NCBI RefSeq assembly: GCF_001692445.1
Contig: NZ_MAQA01000015.1
Location: 21,690 to 85,689 of the forward strand
DNA length: 64,000 bases
From: Oerskovia enterophila
Lineage (GTDB): Bacteria; Actinomycetota; Actinomycetes; Actinomycetales; Cellulomonadaceae
Reading direction: 5' to 3'
Each line of letters opens with the position of its first letter. Position 1 is the stretch's first letter. The notes beneath the pieces are model-generated. The model had not been told where the DNA came from, searched no databases, and worked only from the letters and a program-made list of their open reading frames with translations. Of the stretch, positions 37,600 through 46,257 are shown in pieces. Made by a program: the position numbers and the translations under genes.

Positions 37600-37613
37600 T
37601 TGGACCAGGACAA
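37585..37613 (-). promoter_or_regulatory. Promoter of the DUF4097-padR-DUF4097 operon
   Basis: Minus strand -35 TTGTCC (37608-37613), 17-nt spacer, -10 TATCGT (37585-37590), the latter inside operator site 2. Confidence 0.5.
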
Positions 37614-37664
37614 GCCCTGGATGTGGGAACATTGAGCAGACAGAATCCGGCGTGAGGAGCAACC

Positions 37665-37739
37665 ATGAGCAAGCGCGGACGCAAGCGTCGCAGCCGTAAG
37701 GGCAGCGCAGCGAACCACGGCAAGCGCCCCAACGCCTGA
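37665..37739 (+). CDS. 50S ribosomal protein bL37 (24 residues)
   Basis: The complete protein is MSKRGRKRRSRKGSAANHGK plus RPNA, 24 residues, extremely basic, ending in the actinobacterial bL37 signature NHGKRPN. GAGGAG lies 5 nt before ATG, and a 22-bp perfect terminator follows 44 nt after the stop, so this is a compact one-gene unit. bL37 was recognised in mycobacterial ribosome structures as a small rRNA-bound protein. Easily missed because of size. Confidence 0.9.
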   Translation: MSKRGRKRRSRKGSAANHGKRPNA

Positions 37740-37783
37740 TCACGAGCCCGCCAGGGCCGCGATCACGCGCCTGAGGGCGAGTG

Positions 37784-37831
37784 CGACGAAAGGGCCTGTC
37801 CTCACTCCGGTGAGGACAGGCCCTTTCGTCG
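37784..37831. terminator. Terminator after bL37, 22-bp perfect stem
   Basis: Arms 37784-37805 and 37810-37831 around TCCG, ending TTTCGTCG then TTC. Could also stop transcription from the rsrA side. Confidence 0.9.
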
Positions 37832-37933
37832 TTCTCGGTTCTCGCCGCCGCGCAGCGAGCCGTCGGTAGCGCTCGGGACGGCAGCATCGTGCACTCGCCG
37901 CCCGACGGCGTCACGCCCGCAGGCGCGCCGGCG

Positions 37934-38257
37934 TCAGTAGGTCTCGATCACCGTGGTGGTCCGCAGGACCGTGAACTGCGCCTGGATGCGCAGCCGTAGC
38001 TCCGCGGGCGCCTGCTCGTGGCACGAGCGGCGCACGAGCTGCTTGACCAGCTCCTCCGCGCTCAGCTCGGCCAGGCACGGCGAGCAGTGCGCGACGTGAG
38101 CGCGCATGCGGACCTCGTCGTCGGAGGTCATCTCCGAGTCGAGGTACTCGTACAGGTGCTTGAGCGCGTGCTCGCACTCCGTCTCGCCCTCGGTCGAGTG
38201 AGGGATCGGCACGATGACGGGTTCCTCCGCCTCCGTGCTCATGTTCTGCTTGCTCAC
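37934..38257 (-). CDS. rsrA: Zinc-binding anti-sigma factor, RsrA/RshA type
   Basis: 107 residues. The ZAS motif HVAHCSPC (HxxxCxxC, about residues 54-61) with an upstream Cys (ECEHALKHL) and a downstream Cys (RRSCHEQ) is the thiol-disulfide switch of RsrA. Under oxidation it loses zinc and releases SigR. The GTG start overlaps the sigR stop, so partners are made together; a Met at residue 6 is an alternative start. Confidence 0.9.
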   Translation of the reverse strand: MSKQNMSTEAEEPVIVPIPHSTEGETECEHALKHLYEYLDSEMTSDDEVRMRAHVAHCSPCLAELSAEELVKQLVRRSCHEQAPAELRLRIQAQFTVLRTTTVIETY

Positions 38258-38922
38258 GACTCACCTCCGGGGGTCTTGGCCCCCACCAGTCCTCGGTCCT
38301 TTGCGTAGTCGCTCAGCAGATCACGCAGCTGGTGCCGACCACGGTGGAGCCGCGACATCACGGTCCCGATCGGCGTGCCCATGATCTCGGCGATCTCCTT
38401 GTACGGGAATCCCTCGACGTCCGCGTAGTACACGGCCATGCGACGGTCCTCCGGCAGCTCCTGGAGCGCCTTCTTCACGTCGGAGTCCGGGAGCCTGTCG
38501 AGCGCCTCGGCCTCGGCCGAGCGCAACCCCTGCGACGTGTGGGACGCCGCACGGTGGATCTGCCAGTCCTCGACGTCCTCTGCCGCGGACTGCAGCGGCT
38601 CGCGCTGCTTCTTGCGGTAGTTGTTGATGAACGTGTTCGTGAGGATCCGGTAGAGCCAGGCCTTGAGGTTCGTGTCGGGACGGTACTGGTGGAACGCCGC
38701 GAACGCCTTGGTGAAGGTCTCCTGGACCAGGTCCTCCGCGTCGGTCGGGTTGCGCGTCAGGCGCAGCGCGGCCGAGTAGAGCTGGTCGAGGTACACCAGG
38801 GCGTCCTGCTCGAAGCGCGCCGAACGCGCCGCGTCACTCTCCGTGGCCGGAGCCCGGTTGGTGTCCTCGGCGTCGTCGGCTCCCGCGAGGTCGCCTGCGC
38901 TGCTGCTGATCTGATCCGTCAT
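38254..38922 (-). CDS. sigR: ECF sigma factor SigR/SigH (thiol-oxidative stress)
   Basis: 222 residues. Sigma region 2 has [40 protein letters not shown] and [20 protein letters not shown]; region 4 has [20 protein letters not shown] and [22 protein letters not shown]. With RsrA it controls thioredoxin, mycothiol and proteolysis genes. ATG 38922 is 8 nt after TAGGCT, a housekeeping leaderless start. The frame stays open upstream to GTG 39060, which lies just after a SigR-type promoter and would give a 268-residue isoform. Confidence 0.92.
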   Translation of the reverse strand: MTDQISSSAGDLAGADDAEDTNRAPATESDAARSARFEQDALVYLDQLYSAALRLTRNPTDAEDLVQETFTKAFAAFHQYRPDTNLKAWLYRILTNTFINNYRKKQREPLQSAAEDVEDWQIHRAASHTSQGLRSAEAEALDRLPDSDVKKALQELPEDRRMAVYYADVEGFPYKEIAEIMGTPIGTVMSRLHRGRHQLRDLLSDYAKDRGLVGAKTPGGES

Positions 38923-39272
38923 CGACAACGAGCCTAGTCCCCCAGATGGTCGGGCGTCCGCCGAGAGCGCTGAAGGGGCGATCGCGCCGAACGGCACGAC
39001 CTCCAGGCTCGGTGCAGCGGTGGCGCTCTTGTCGGCTTCCGCTTCCAGTACACATGTCACGCTCAGCACAACCGTCGGGCCTCTGCCGACATTCCCGCAG
39101 CCCCGCGGCGGGCCGCCCGTCACACACCTCCGCCAGACCTCTCCGCCCGGGCTCCTCCGGTCGGACGGCCCCGCTGCCCCGCACTCCCCGCCGGGCACAG
39201 GCAAGGCTGCGCTCGGTGAGGACAGGCAACCATCGGGTGTGCTCCGTGACGATCCTCGCTAGCGTGAGGCGC
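38923..39272. other. 350-nt divergent region between sigR and ferritin
   Basis: Minus strand: TAGGCT at 38931-38936 for short SigR, a 46-codon open extension to GTG 39060, and a SigR-type promoter at 39070-39095. Plus strand: TAGCGT at 39260-39265, 7 nt before the ferritin ATG. Nothing else was recognised. Confidence 0.6.
39070..39095 (-). promoter_or_regulatory. SigR-dependent promoter (autoregulatory)
   Basis: Minus strand GGAAT (39091-39095), exactly 18 nt, GTT (39070-39072), the published SigR consensus GGAAT-N18/19-GTT. Nine nt later is an in-frame GTG (39058-39060) for an N-terminally extended SigR. Confidence 0.78.
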
Positions 39273-39818
39273 ATGACGACCACGACTTCCGACTCCAGGT
39301 TCCGCACGCTCCTGCGCGAGCAGGTCGGCCACGAGCTCGACGCCCACCAGCAGTACATCGCCATCGCCGTGTGGTTCGACTCCCACGACCTGCCCCAGCT
39401 CGCGGCGCACTTCTACCGCCAGTCGGTCGAGGAGCGCAACCACGCCATGATGATCGTCCAGTACCACCTGGACCGTGACCTCGACATCACGATCCCCGGC
39501 ACGGGCGCGGTCCGCAACGACTTCGACTCGGTCATCGAACCGCTCCAGCTCGCGCTCGACCAGGAGAAGCAGGTCACCGACCAGATCGAGGCCATCTTCC
39601 GCGCGGCCCGCGAGGAGGGTGACGCGCTCGGCGAGCAGTTCCTCCTGTGGTTCCTCAAGGAGCAGGTCGAGGAGGTGGCCTCGGCCACCACTCTCCTGAC
39701 GGTCGCCCGACGCGCGGGCGAGAACCTGTTCGACCTCGAGAACTACGTCGCGCGCGAGACCATCGGGGATGCCGGCGAGTCCGCCGACGCCCCCGAGGCA
39801 GCGGGCGGCGCGATCTGA
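39273..39818 (+). CDS. Ferritin
   Basis: 181 residues, non-heme bacterial ferritin storing iron as a 24-mer. Ferroxidase residues are in place: Glu21 in GHELDAHQQY, Glu54 and His57 in SVEERNHAMM, and further Glu/Gln in LDQEKQV and FLKEQVEE. No heme-ligand Met as in Bfr was recognised. The C-terminal tail is acidic and Ala-rich. TAGCGT 7 nt before ATG and no ribosome site suggest a leaderless mRNA. Divergent from sigR. Confidence 0.93.
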   Translation: MTTTTSDSRFRTLLREQVGHELDAHQQYIAIAVWFDSHDLPQLAAHFYRQSVEERNHAMMIVQYHLDRDLDITIPGTGAVRNDFDSVIEPLQLALDQEKQVTDQIEAIFRAAREEGDALGEQFLLWFLKEQVEEVASATTLLTVARRAGENLFDLENYVARETIGDAGESADAPEAAGGAI

Positions 39819-39829
39819 CCTGACGCACC

Positions 39830-39864
39830 GAGGGCGGAGCCGGGCTCGTCCCGGCTCCGCCCTC
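39830..39864 (+). terminator. Terminator of ferritin gene
   Basis: 15-bp perfect stem GAGGGCGGAGCCGGG / CCCGGCTCCGCCCTC around CTCGT, 12 nt after the stop. Confidence 0.87.
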
Positions 39865-40089
39865 GCCGTGCGCGGCCCTGGAGCGTCGCGCCCGACGACG
39901 GCGCTCGCCCCAGTCGCTGACCGGCACCTGGTCCTCGACCGCCCCGCCCCCCGGCGCGCGTCGCCGTGAGGTGGCACGTCGGGTGGCATGCTGAGCAGCG
40001 ATGGGACAGGCTGGACGCACCGAGGGCGTCCCTGGCGACCCGGACCCGGTCGCTGCCCGCGGCCACCGCTCGACGAAGGAGATCCACCG

Positions 40090-40716
40090 ATGCTGCTGCG
40101 TCACGTCGCGAGGCCCATGCTGGCCTCCTGGTTCATCTACGACGGTGTGCAGGCCGCCCTCAAGCCCGCCGAGCACGTGCGCGCCGCCCGCCGCGGCGTG
40201 AGCCTGGTCGGGCAGCAGCTCGGTGTCGAGGACCCGCTCAGCGAGAAGCAGGTCGCGGCCCTGGTCCGGGTGCACGGCGCCACGACCGCTGTCGCCGGGC
40301 TCTTCCTCGCGTTCGGCAAGGCCCCCCGCACGGCCGCGCTCACGCTCGCAGCGCTCAGCGTGCCGCTCGCGGTCGTCAACCAGCCCTTCACCCCGAGCGA
40401 CGTGCCTCGCGACGTGCGCACCCGGAAGTTCGTCGCGAACGTCGGTGCGATCGGCGCAGCGCTCATCGCCGGCGCCGACTACGAGGGCCGGCCCGGCGTC
40501 CGCTGGCGCGTGGACCGCGCGCGCAAGGACCTCGCGCTGGCCAAGAACGCCAAGCACCAGGTCGACACCGCCAAGCACACGATCAGCTCCACGGCCGAGA
40601 AGGCCGCGCACACCGTGACGGACAGCGCCGCGCAAGCCTCGCGGAAGGCCCGCCGCGCCGCGAGCTCGGCGACCCGGTCGGCCGTCGACACCGTCAAGGG
40701 CGCCGTCTCCTCCTGA
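40090..40716 (+). CDS. DoxX-family membrane protein with Ala/Lys-rich tail
   Basis: 208 residues. DoxX-like domain (1-140) with RPMLASWFIYDGVQAALKP at the N-terminus, HGATTAVAGLFLAFGKAPR and several hydrophobic helices. The C-terminal 70 residues (KHQVDTAKHTISSTAEKAAH...) form a Lys/Ala/Ser/Thr-rich amphipathic helix, LEA- or PhaP-like, not part of a standard DoxX. AAGGAG lies 8 nt before ATG. DoxX proteins have been linked to redox and thiol stress, which would fit nearby sigR; this is inference. Confidence 0.78.
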   Translation: MLLRHVARPMLASWFIYDGVQAALKPAEHVRAARRGVSLVGQQLGVEDPLSEKQVAALVRVHGATTAVAGLFLAFGKAPRTAALTLAALSVPLAVVNQPFTPSDVPRDVRTRKFVANVGAIGAALIAGADYEGRPGVRWRVDRARKDLALAKNAKHQVDTAKHTISSTAEKAAHTVTDSAAQASRKARRAASSATRSAVDTVKGAVSS

Positions 40717-40919
40717 CGACGCCTGTGCGGTCGCTCGCAGCCGGACCCCTGGGCGACCCGCACGGGACCTGGACCGCTGCACCACGGCGAGCGGCGCCGT
40801 CGGGCCGGTGAGAGCGCGCAGCAGGTGACGGTGCGCTGGCGGTGCGCCGCGCCGTCGGGACCCCGCCGCGCACGGGACGGAAGCCCGCTCCCCGCACCCC
40901 GTGCAATAACCTGGGGCAT

Positions 40920-42263
40920 GTGACCAGCGACCTTCCTGCCGCCCGCTCCGACGAGACCGCCCTCGACCCGGCCGCCTGGCCCGCGCCCAGCCGGACCGGC
41001 GCGACCGCCGGCTCCCCGCTCGACGCGACCGTCGCGGTCCCCGGCTCCAAGTCGCTCACCAACCGCCTCCTGGTCCTCGCGGCCCTCGCCGACGGGCCGG
41101 GCGTGCTGCGCGGCGCGCTGCGCAGCCGCGACACCGACCTCATGGCCGGCGCGCTGCGCGACCTGGGTGTGGGCATCACCGAGGGCGACGTCCCCAGCGA
41201 GCTGCACGTCACGCCCGGTTCACTGCGCGGCCCGGCCCAGATCGACTGCGGGCTCGCGGGCACGGTCATGCGCTTCGTGCCCGCGGTCGCGGCCCTGGCC
41301 GACGGCACCGTGCGGTTCGACGGCGACGAGGGCGCCCGTGTGCGGCCCATGGGCCCCGTGCTCGACGCGCTGCGCGACCTGGGCGTGCCCGTCGAGGGCC
41401 AGGGCACCCTGCCCTTCACCATCACGGGCCACGGCGCGGTGCGCGGCGGCACGGTCGACGTCGACGCGTCGGGGTCGAGCCAGTTCGTCTCGGGTCTGCT
41501 TCTCGCCGCAGCCCGGTTCGACCAGGGCCTCACGCTGCGCCACGTCGGCCCCACGCTCCCGAGCGTGCCCCACATCGACATGACCGTGGAGGTCCTGCGC
41601 GAGGTCGGCGTGCAGGTCGACGACTCGCGCCCCCTGACCTGGACCGTGTCGCCCGGGCCCATCGCCGCGCGCGACGTCTACGTCGAGCCCGACCTCTCGA
41701 ACGCGGGACCGTTCCTCGCCGCGGCGCTCGTGGTCGGCGGCACGGTGCGGGTGCCGGGCTGGCCCTCGGTCACGACCCAGCCGGGCGCCATGATGGCCGA
41801 GCTCCTCACCGCGATGGGCGGCCAGGCAGAGCTGGTCGACGGCGTCATGGCCGTGACCGGGACCGGCGAGATCCGCGGGATCGACATCGACCTGCACGAG
41901 GCCGGCGAGCTCGCCCCGACCATCGCGGCGCTCGCCGCGCTGGCCGGCTCCCCCAGCCGGCTGCGCGGCATCGCGCACCTGCGCGGGCACGAGACCGACC
42001 GCCTGGCCGCGCTGGCGACCGAGATCACGCGCCTCGGCGGGCAGGCCGAGCAGACGCACGACGGCCTCGTCATCACCCCGCGCCCCCTGCACGGCGCTAC
42101 GTTCCGGACGTACCACGACCACCGCATGGCGACCTCGGGGGCACTGATCGGGCTGCGCGTACCGGGCGTGCTCGTGGAGGACGTCGAGACGACCGCCAAG
42201 ACCCTGCCCGGCTTCACGGACATGTGGGGCCGCATGCTGACGGCCGAGGGATCGGCGAGCTGA
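40920..42263 (+). CDS. aroA: 5-enolpyruvylshikimate-3-phosphate synthase
   Basis: 447 residues, shikimate pathway step joining shikimate-3-phosphate and PEP. Motifs: [63 protein letters not shown] and [12 protein letters not shown]. The GTG at 40920 is 7 nt after TAACCT (40907-40912), so the transcript is likely leaderless. First gene of aroA-rsgA-hisN; the stop overlaps the rsgA ATG by one base. Confidence 0.95.
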   Translation: MTSDLPAARSDETALDPAAWPAPSRTGATAGSPLDATVAVPGSKSLTNRLLVLAALADGPGVLRGALRSRDTDLMAGALRDLGVGITEGDVPSELHVTPGSLRGPAQIDCGLAGTVMRFVPAVAALADGTVRFDGDEGARVRPMGPVLDALRDLGVPVEGQGTLPFTITGHGAVRGGTVDVDASGSSQFVSGLLLAAARFDQGLTLRHVGPTLPSVPHIDMTVEVLREVGVQVDDSRPLTWTVSPGPIAARDVYVEPDLSNAGPFLAAALVVGGTVRVPGWPSVTTQPGAMMAELLTAMGGQAELVDGVMAVTGTGEIRGIDIDLHEAGELAPTIAALAALAGSPSRLRGIAHLRGHETDRLAALATEITRLGGQAEQTHDGLVITPRPLHGATFRTYHDHRMATSGALIGLRVPGVLVEDVETTAKTLPGFTDMWGRMLTAEGSAS

Positions 42264-43405
42264 TGGCGCGGCGCGTCCGCGACGAGTCCGACTTCCATGA
42301 CCGGGCGAGCAACAAGAACTCGCGCCCGCGGACCAAGCAGCGCCCTCAGCACGAGGACGCCGAGGCCGGGCTCGTCACGGGCGTCGACCGCGGGCGCTAC
42401 ACGCTCCTGCTCGACGAGAACACCCCCGAGGAACGCACCATCCTCGCGATGAAGGCCCGCGAGCTGACCCGCAACCGCGTGGTGTGCGGGGACCGCGTGG
42501 ACATCGTCGGGGACACCACGGGCGAGGACGGCACGCTCGCGCGGATCGTGCGCATCCAGGAGCGCACCTCGACCCTGCGCCGCACGGCCGACGACACCGA
42601 CCCGTACGAGCGCATCATCGTGGCGAACGCGGACCAGCTCGTGATCGTCACGGCCCTGGCCCAGCCCGAGCCCCGCACGCGCATGATCGACCGCTGCGTC
42701 GTGGCCGCGTACGACGCCGGTATGGACGTCCTGCTGTGCCTCACCAAGGCGGATCTCGCGGACGCTACGCCCCTGCGCGAGCTCTACGAGCCCATCGGGG
42801 TCAAGGTCGTCGTGACGCGCCGGGTGCACGACGACGGGACTGCCGACGCCTCCGACGGGGCAGGGCAGGGCGGGCAGGGCGGGCACGGCGACGAGCCCGG
42901 GCACAACAGCTCGGACACGACCGAGGACGCGTGGCGCATCGAGCCGCTCGAGGCCGTGCGGGCCGAGCTCGAGGGCCGCACGTCGGTGCTCGTGGGCCAC
43001 TCGGGGGTCGGCAAGTCGACGCTCGTCAACGCGCTCGTCCCGGACGCGTACCGCGCCACGGGCGTCGTCAACGACGTGACGGGTCGCGGCCGGCACACCT
43101 CGACGTCGGCGGTCGCGCTGCGCCTGCCCGACGCCGACGGCAACCCCGCCGGCTGGGTCATCGACACGCCCGGCGTGCGCTCGTTCGGGCTCGCGCACGT
43201 CGACGTCGAGAACCTCCTCAAGGCCTTCGACGACCTCGACGTGGTCGCCGAGGACTGCCCCCGCGGCTGCACGCACCTCGACGGCGCGCCCGACTGCGCG
43301 CTCGACGACTGGCTCGAGGCCTCGCCCGAGGACGAGAAGGCGGCGCGCACGGCGCGTGTCGAGTCGTTCCGCCGCCTGCTGGCCGCGCGCACCGGTACGG
43401 TGTGA
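42263..43405 (+). CDS. rsgA: Ribosome small-subunit GTPase RsgA
   Basis: 380 residues, a circularly permuted GTPase in 30S maturation. OB-fold at about 35-105, then G4 TKAD (161-164), G1 P-loop GHSGVGKST (245-253) and G3 DTPG (301-304), in permuted order. Zinc site CPRGCTH...C (Cys332, Cys336, His338, Cys345). Residues 190-222 are a Gly/Gln/Asp-rich insertion from a short GGGCA-type DNA repeat. Translationally coupled to aroA. Confidence 0.94.
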   Translation: MARRVRDESDFHDRASNKNSRPRTKQRPQHEDAEAGLVTGVDRGRYTLLLDENTPEERTILAMKARELTRNRVVCGDRVDIVGDTTGEDGTLARIVRIQERTSTLRRTADDTDPYERIIVANADQLVIVTALAQPEPRTRMIDRCVVAAYDAGMDVLLCLTKADLADATPLRELYEPIGVKVVVTRRVHDDGTADASDGAGQGGQGGHGDEPGHNSSDTTEDAWRIEPLEAVRAELEGRTSVLVGHSGVGKSTLVNALVPDAYRATGVVNDVTGRGRHTSTSAVALRLPDADGNPAGWVIDTPGVRSFGLAHVDVENLLKAFDDLDVVAEDCPRGCTHLDGAPDCALDDWLEASPEDEKAARTARVESFRRLLAARTGTV

Positions 43406-43408
43406 GCC

Positions 43409-44188
43409 ATGCCGACCTACGACGACGACCTGCGCCTGGCTCACGTGATCGCCGACCAGGTCGACTCCCACACCATGTCCCGCTTCAAGGCCCTCGACCT
43501 GACCGTGGAGTCCAAGCCGGACAACACCCCGGTCAGCGACGCGGACCGCACGGCTGAGGAGATCATCCGCAGCCACCTCTCGCGGGCTCGGGGTCGCGAC
43601 GCGATCGTCGGCGAGGAGTTCGGCGAGTCCGGGCACGGTGCGCGGCGCTGGATCGTCGACCCCATCGACGGGACCAAGAACTTCGTGCGCGGCGTCCCCG
43701 TGTGGGCCACGCTCATCGCGCTGGCCGACGGCGACGAGGTCGTCGTCGGGCTCGTGTCCGCCCCCGCGCTGGGCCGCCGCTGGTGGGCCGCCAAGGGCAC
43801 GGGCGCGTGGACGGGGCGCTCGCTCGCGGCCGCGAGCCGCCTGAGCGTGTCCAAGGTCAGCAGGCTCGAGGACGCGTCGCTGTCCTACTCGTCGCTCTCC
43901 GGCTGGGAGGAACGCGGCAGGCTCGACGCGTTCCTCGACCTGACGCGCGAGACCTGGCGCACGCGCGCCTACGGCGACTTCTGGTCCTACATGCTCGTCG
44001 CGGAGGGTGCCGTGGACGCGGCGGCCGAGCCCGAGCTCGAGCTCTACGACATGGCCGCCCTGGTCCCCATCGTGACCGAGGCGGGCGGGAGCTTCACGTC
44101 GCTCGACGGCGCGCCCGGACCGTGGGGCGGCAACGCCGTGGCGACGAACGGGCTGCTGCACGACGAGATCCTGGGCCGCCTGTCCTGA
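43409..44188 (+). CDS. hisN: Inositol monophosphatase-family histidinol-phosphatase
   Basis: 259 residues. Metal-site motifs GEEFGE and [15 protein letters not shown], and C-terminal [18 protein letters not shown]. In actinobacteria this enzyme located beside aroA and rsgA is usually the histidinol-phosphate phosphatase HisN; inositol monophosphatase activity remains possible. ATG lies 3 nt after the rsgA stop with no ribosome site; TACGGT 7 nt upstream (43396-43401) may supply a leaderless transcript within the operon. Confidence 0.86.
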   Translation: MPTYDDDLRLAHVIADQVDSHTMSRFKALDLTVESKPDNTPVSDADRTAEEIIRSHLSRARGRDAIVGEEFGESGHGARRWIVDPIDGTKNFVRGVPVWATLIALADGDEVVVGLVSAPALGRRWWAAKGTGAWTGRSLAAASRLSVSKVSRLEDASLSYSSLSGWEERGRLDAFLDLTRETWRTRAYGDFWSYMLVAEGAVDAAAEPELELYDMAALVPIVTEAGGSFTSLDGAPGPWGGNAVATNGLLHDEILGRLS

Positions 44189-44242
44189 CGGGTCCGTCCT
44201 GAGCCGCTGACGGGTGCTGGTGCACCTGGCTGTACCGGCCGA

Positions 44243-44291
44243 GAACGAGGTTGTGGTCGTTATCCGTGGGACAGCGACCACGACCTCGTTC
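44243..44291. terminator. Bidirectional terminator after hisN
   Basis: 17-bp stem with one T-G pair (44243-44259 with 44275-44291), 15-nt loop, between convergent hisN and DUF6912-like genes. Confidence 0.75.
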
Positions 44292-44300
44292 TGGGCACGA

Positions 44301-44825
44301 CTACTTCGCGCGCGGCACGCTCTTGAGCTCCGACCAGTCGTACCAGAGCAGGTCGCGCTCGCTCACGCGGTCGAGGGCCGCGTCGAGGTCCTCGTCGCGG
44401 TCCTCGTCGGCCGCCGCGAAGACGTCGGCGATGTCGGTCGCGGCCTCGGGCTCGTCGACGTGGACGCACACGATCCGTACCTCCGGGATGGTCGCGGTCA
44501 CCTCGACCGCGCTGGGCGCGACGTCCTCGGCGGTCTCGCCGCCGCGGGGCTCGGTCAGCGAGACCATCTCGTCGGGCACGTCGACGGTCACGACGAGACG
44601 CTGACGCGGAGCGCCGACGCGACCGGCGATGAGCGCGAGCGAGTCGTCGGCGGCCTCGAGGGCTGCGGCGAACTCCAGGCCCTCCTCGTCCTCGTCGGGC
44701 AGCTCGCGGGAGAGGGCGGACGTGACGGCGTGAGCGGCTCGCGGAGCGAGCGACCACACGGCCTCGTCGCCGGTCACGGTGACGGCGTCGAGCTCGTCGA
44801 CGGTGGCGGGAACGTAGATGCGCAT
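44301..44825 (-). CDS. DUF6912-like small acidic protein
   Basis: 174 residues, strongly acidic, begins MRIYVPATVDELDAV and contains LAPRAAHAVTSALSRELPDEDEEGLEFAA and the C-terminal LLWYDWSELKSVP. The pattern matches a conserved actinobacterial family of unknown function. No membrane segment or catalytic motif. It starts 4 nt after the CpaE-like gene and is last of the SAF-CpaE-like run. Confidence 0.75.
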   Translation of the reverse strand: MRIYVPATVDELDAVTVTGDEAVWSLAPRAAHAVTSALSRELPDEDEEGLEFAAALEAADDSLALIAGRVGAPRQRLVVTVDVPDEMVSLTEPRGGETAEDVAPSAVEVTATIPEVRIVCVHVDEPEAATDIADVFAAADEDRDEDLDAALDRVSERDLLWYDWSELKSVPRAK

Positions 44826-44829
44826 GGGA

Positions 44830-46257
44830 TCAGTGTGCCGGTTCCGGGACGCGTTCGCGTGGTCCGCCCGGCGCGGGAGCCACCGGCACTGCTCCGAGCT
44901 CGGTCCGTACCCGTTGTGCCAGCGCCGCGATCGCACGCCGCACCGGCGCCTCGGGGGCCGACTCGGCGAGCGTCCGCCCCGCGAGCAGCACCGCGTCGAG
45001 CGTGGACCGGTCGTCGGGCAGCGCGTGCAGGTCCGCGACTCCCCCGTACCGTCCGAGGGCGTCCCGGACGGCCGCCTCGGGGCGCGGCCCCGCGGCCGAG
45101 GCGCGGACCCTGTTCGCGACGACGACCCTCAGCGCACCGGCCGCCGCACCCGACTCGGCGAGCTCGGTGAGCCCCCGCACGAGCCGCTGGATCCCGACGG
45201 CGTCCGACCCACCCACGACGAGCACGGCGTCCGCCGCGGCGAGCGCGCTGAGCGTCGCGCCGTTGCGCTGGGGCGCGCGGGTGTCGTAGGTGAGGAGCTC
45301 GTCCTGCTCGATCCCGAACCCGCAGTCGACCACGGTCCAGTCGGCGAGCGCCCGACCCAGCTCCCAGACGACGTCGAGCGACGAGCCCGGGAGCTCGGGC
45401 CACCGCGCGGCGCGGGCGATCCCGGTGAGCACGCGCAGGTGCGGGACGGCCTCGGGGGCGAGGCGGGCGAGCCCGGCCAGGTCCAGCGTGCCGATCCCCG
45501 CGCTGCGGGCCGCGGCGGCGATCCCGGACGACTCGTCGAGCAGCCCGAGGTGCTGGGCCACGGATCCGGCGTAGGTGTCCGCGTCGACCAGGAGCACGTC
45601 GTCGGGCCTGGATCCCGCGCCCGACGACGGTCCCTCCTTCCGACGTCCTCGTCCCCGGGACCTGCGTCCCCGGGACCTGCGTTCAGGTCCCAGTCCCGCC
45701 AGCTCTGCGGCGAGGTGCACCGCGACCGTGGTGCGCCCAGGGGCGCCCGTGGGACCCCAGACGGCGAGCACCCGCCCTCGTCGAGACTCGACCGGCACCG
45801 GGGGCTCGTCGCCCGGCCGACCGGGGCCCCGCCCGGACGAGGGCGCCCCTGGCCCGTCGGAACGTCCTGCGCCGCCCCCGCGCCCCCGCGCCTCGTCGCG
45901 CACCGTCTCGACGAGCACAGAGGCGGGTGTGTCCTCGTCGAGGACCACGTCGATCCCGATCGCCCGCAACCGGTCGGCGAGCCAGCTCTGCCCGTCGGCG
46001 AGGGCCACGACCCGCACCCCGTGCTCGTGCAGATGGGCCACGGCCTCCCGGTCGATGCCTGGCAGGTCGGCCGAGATCACCGCCGCGGTCCCGGCGCCCG
46101 CTCCCGCCGCTGCCAGGAGCTCGGTGAGGTCTGCGCAGCGGCGCGCGACCGAGACCCCCGAACCTGGCCGGGTCAGGGCCGTCACGATGATCGTCTCGCT
46201 GTCCCCGCGCACGGCGCACAGGACGGATGCCAGGGGCACGGTCGGTTCGAGCGTCAT
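44830..46257 (-). CDS. CpaE/TadZ-like P-loop protein with altered Walker A
   Basis: 475 residues. N-terminal pseudo-receiver-like region (1-120), disordered Arg/Gly/Pro linker, then a MinD/ParA-type domain from about 160. The Walker A reads GPTGAPGRTT, where both lysines of KGGxGKT are replaced (Thr and Arg); Walker A' VLLVDADTYAGSVAQHL is normal. CpaE/TadZ proteins localise Flp/Tad secretion machinery, but no other tad genes are in the window except a SAF protein. Membrane localisation or septum-linked role is inference. ATG overlaps the SAF gene stop. Confidence 0.75.
   Translation of the reverse strand: MTLEPTVPLASVLCAVRGDSETIIVTALTRPGSGVSVARRCADLTELLAAAGAGAGTAAVISADLPGIDREAVAHLHEHGVRVVALADGQSWLADRLRAIGIDVVLDEDTPASVLVETVRDEARGRGGGAGRSDGPGAPSSGRGPGRPGDEPPVPVESRRGRVLAVWGPTGAPGRTTVAVHLAAELAGLGPERRSRGRRSRGRGRRKEGPSSGAGSRPDDVLLVDADTYAGSVAQHLGLLDESSGIAAAARSAGIGTLDLAGLARLAPEAVPHLRVLTGIARAARWPELPGSSLDVVWELGRALADWTVVDCGFGIEQDELLTYDTRAPQRNGATLSALAAADAVLVVGGSDAVGIQRLVRGLTELAESGAAAGALRVVVANRVRASAAGPRPEAAVRDALGRYGGVADLHALPDDRSTLDAVLLAGRTLAESAPEAPVRRAIAALAQRVRTELGAVPVAPAPGGPRERVPEPAH

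Noticed and set aside
39181..39272. SigR-dependent promoter for ferritin
   Set aside because: No GGAAT-N18/19-GTT on the plus strand; only a TAGCGT element.
44243..44291. Integration site or inverted repeat of a mobile element
   Set aside because: Position between convergent genes and hairpin shape fit a bidirectional terminator; no transposase.
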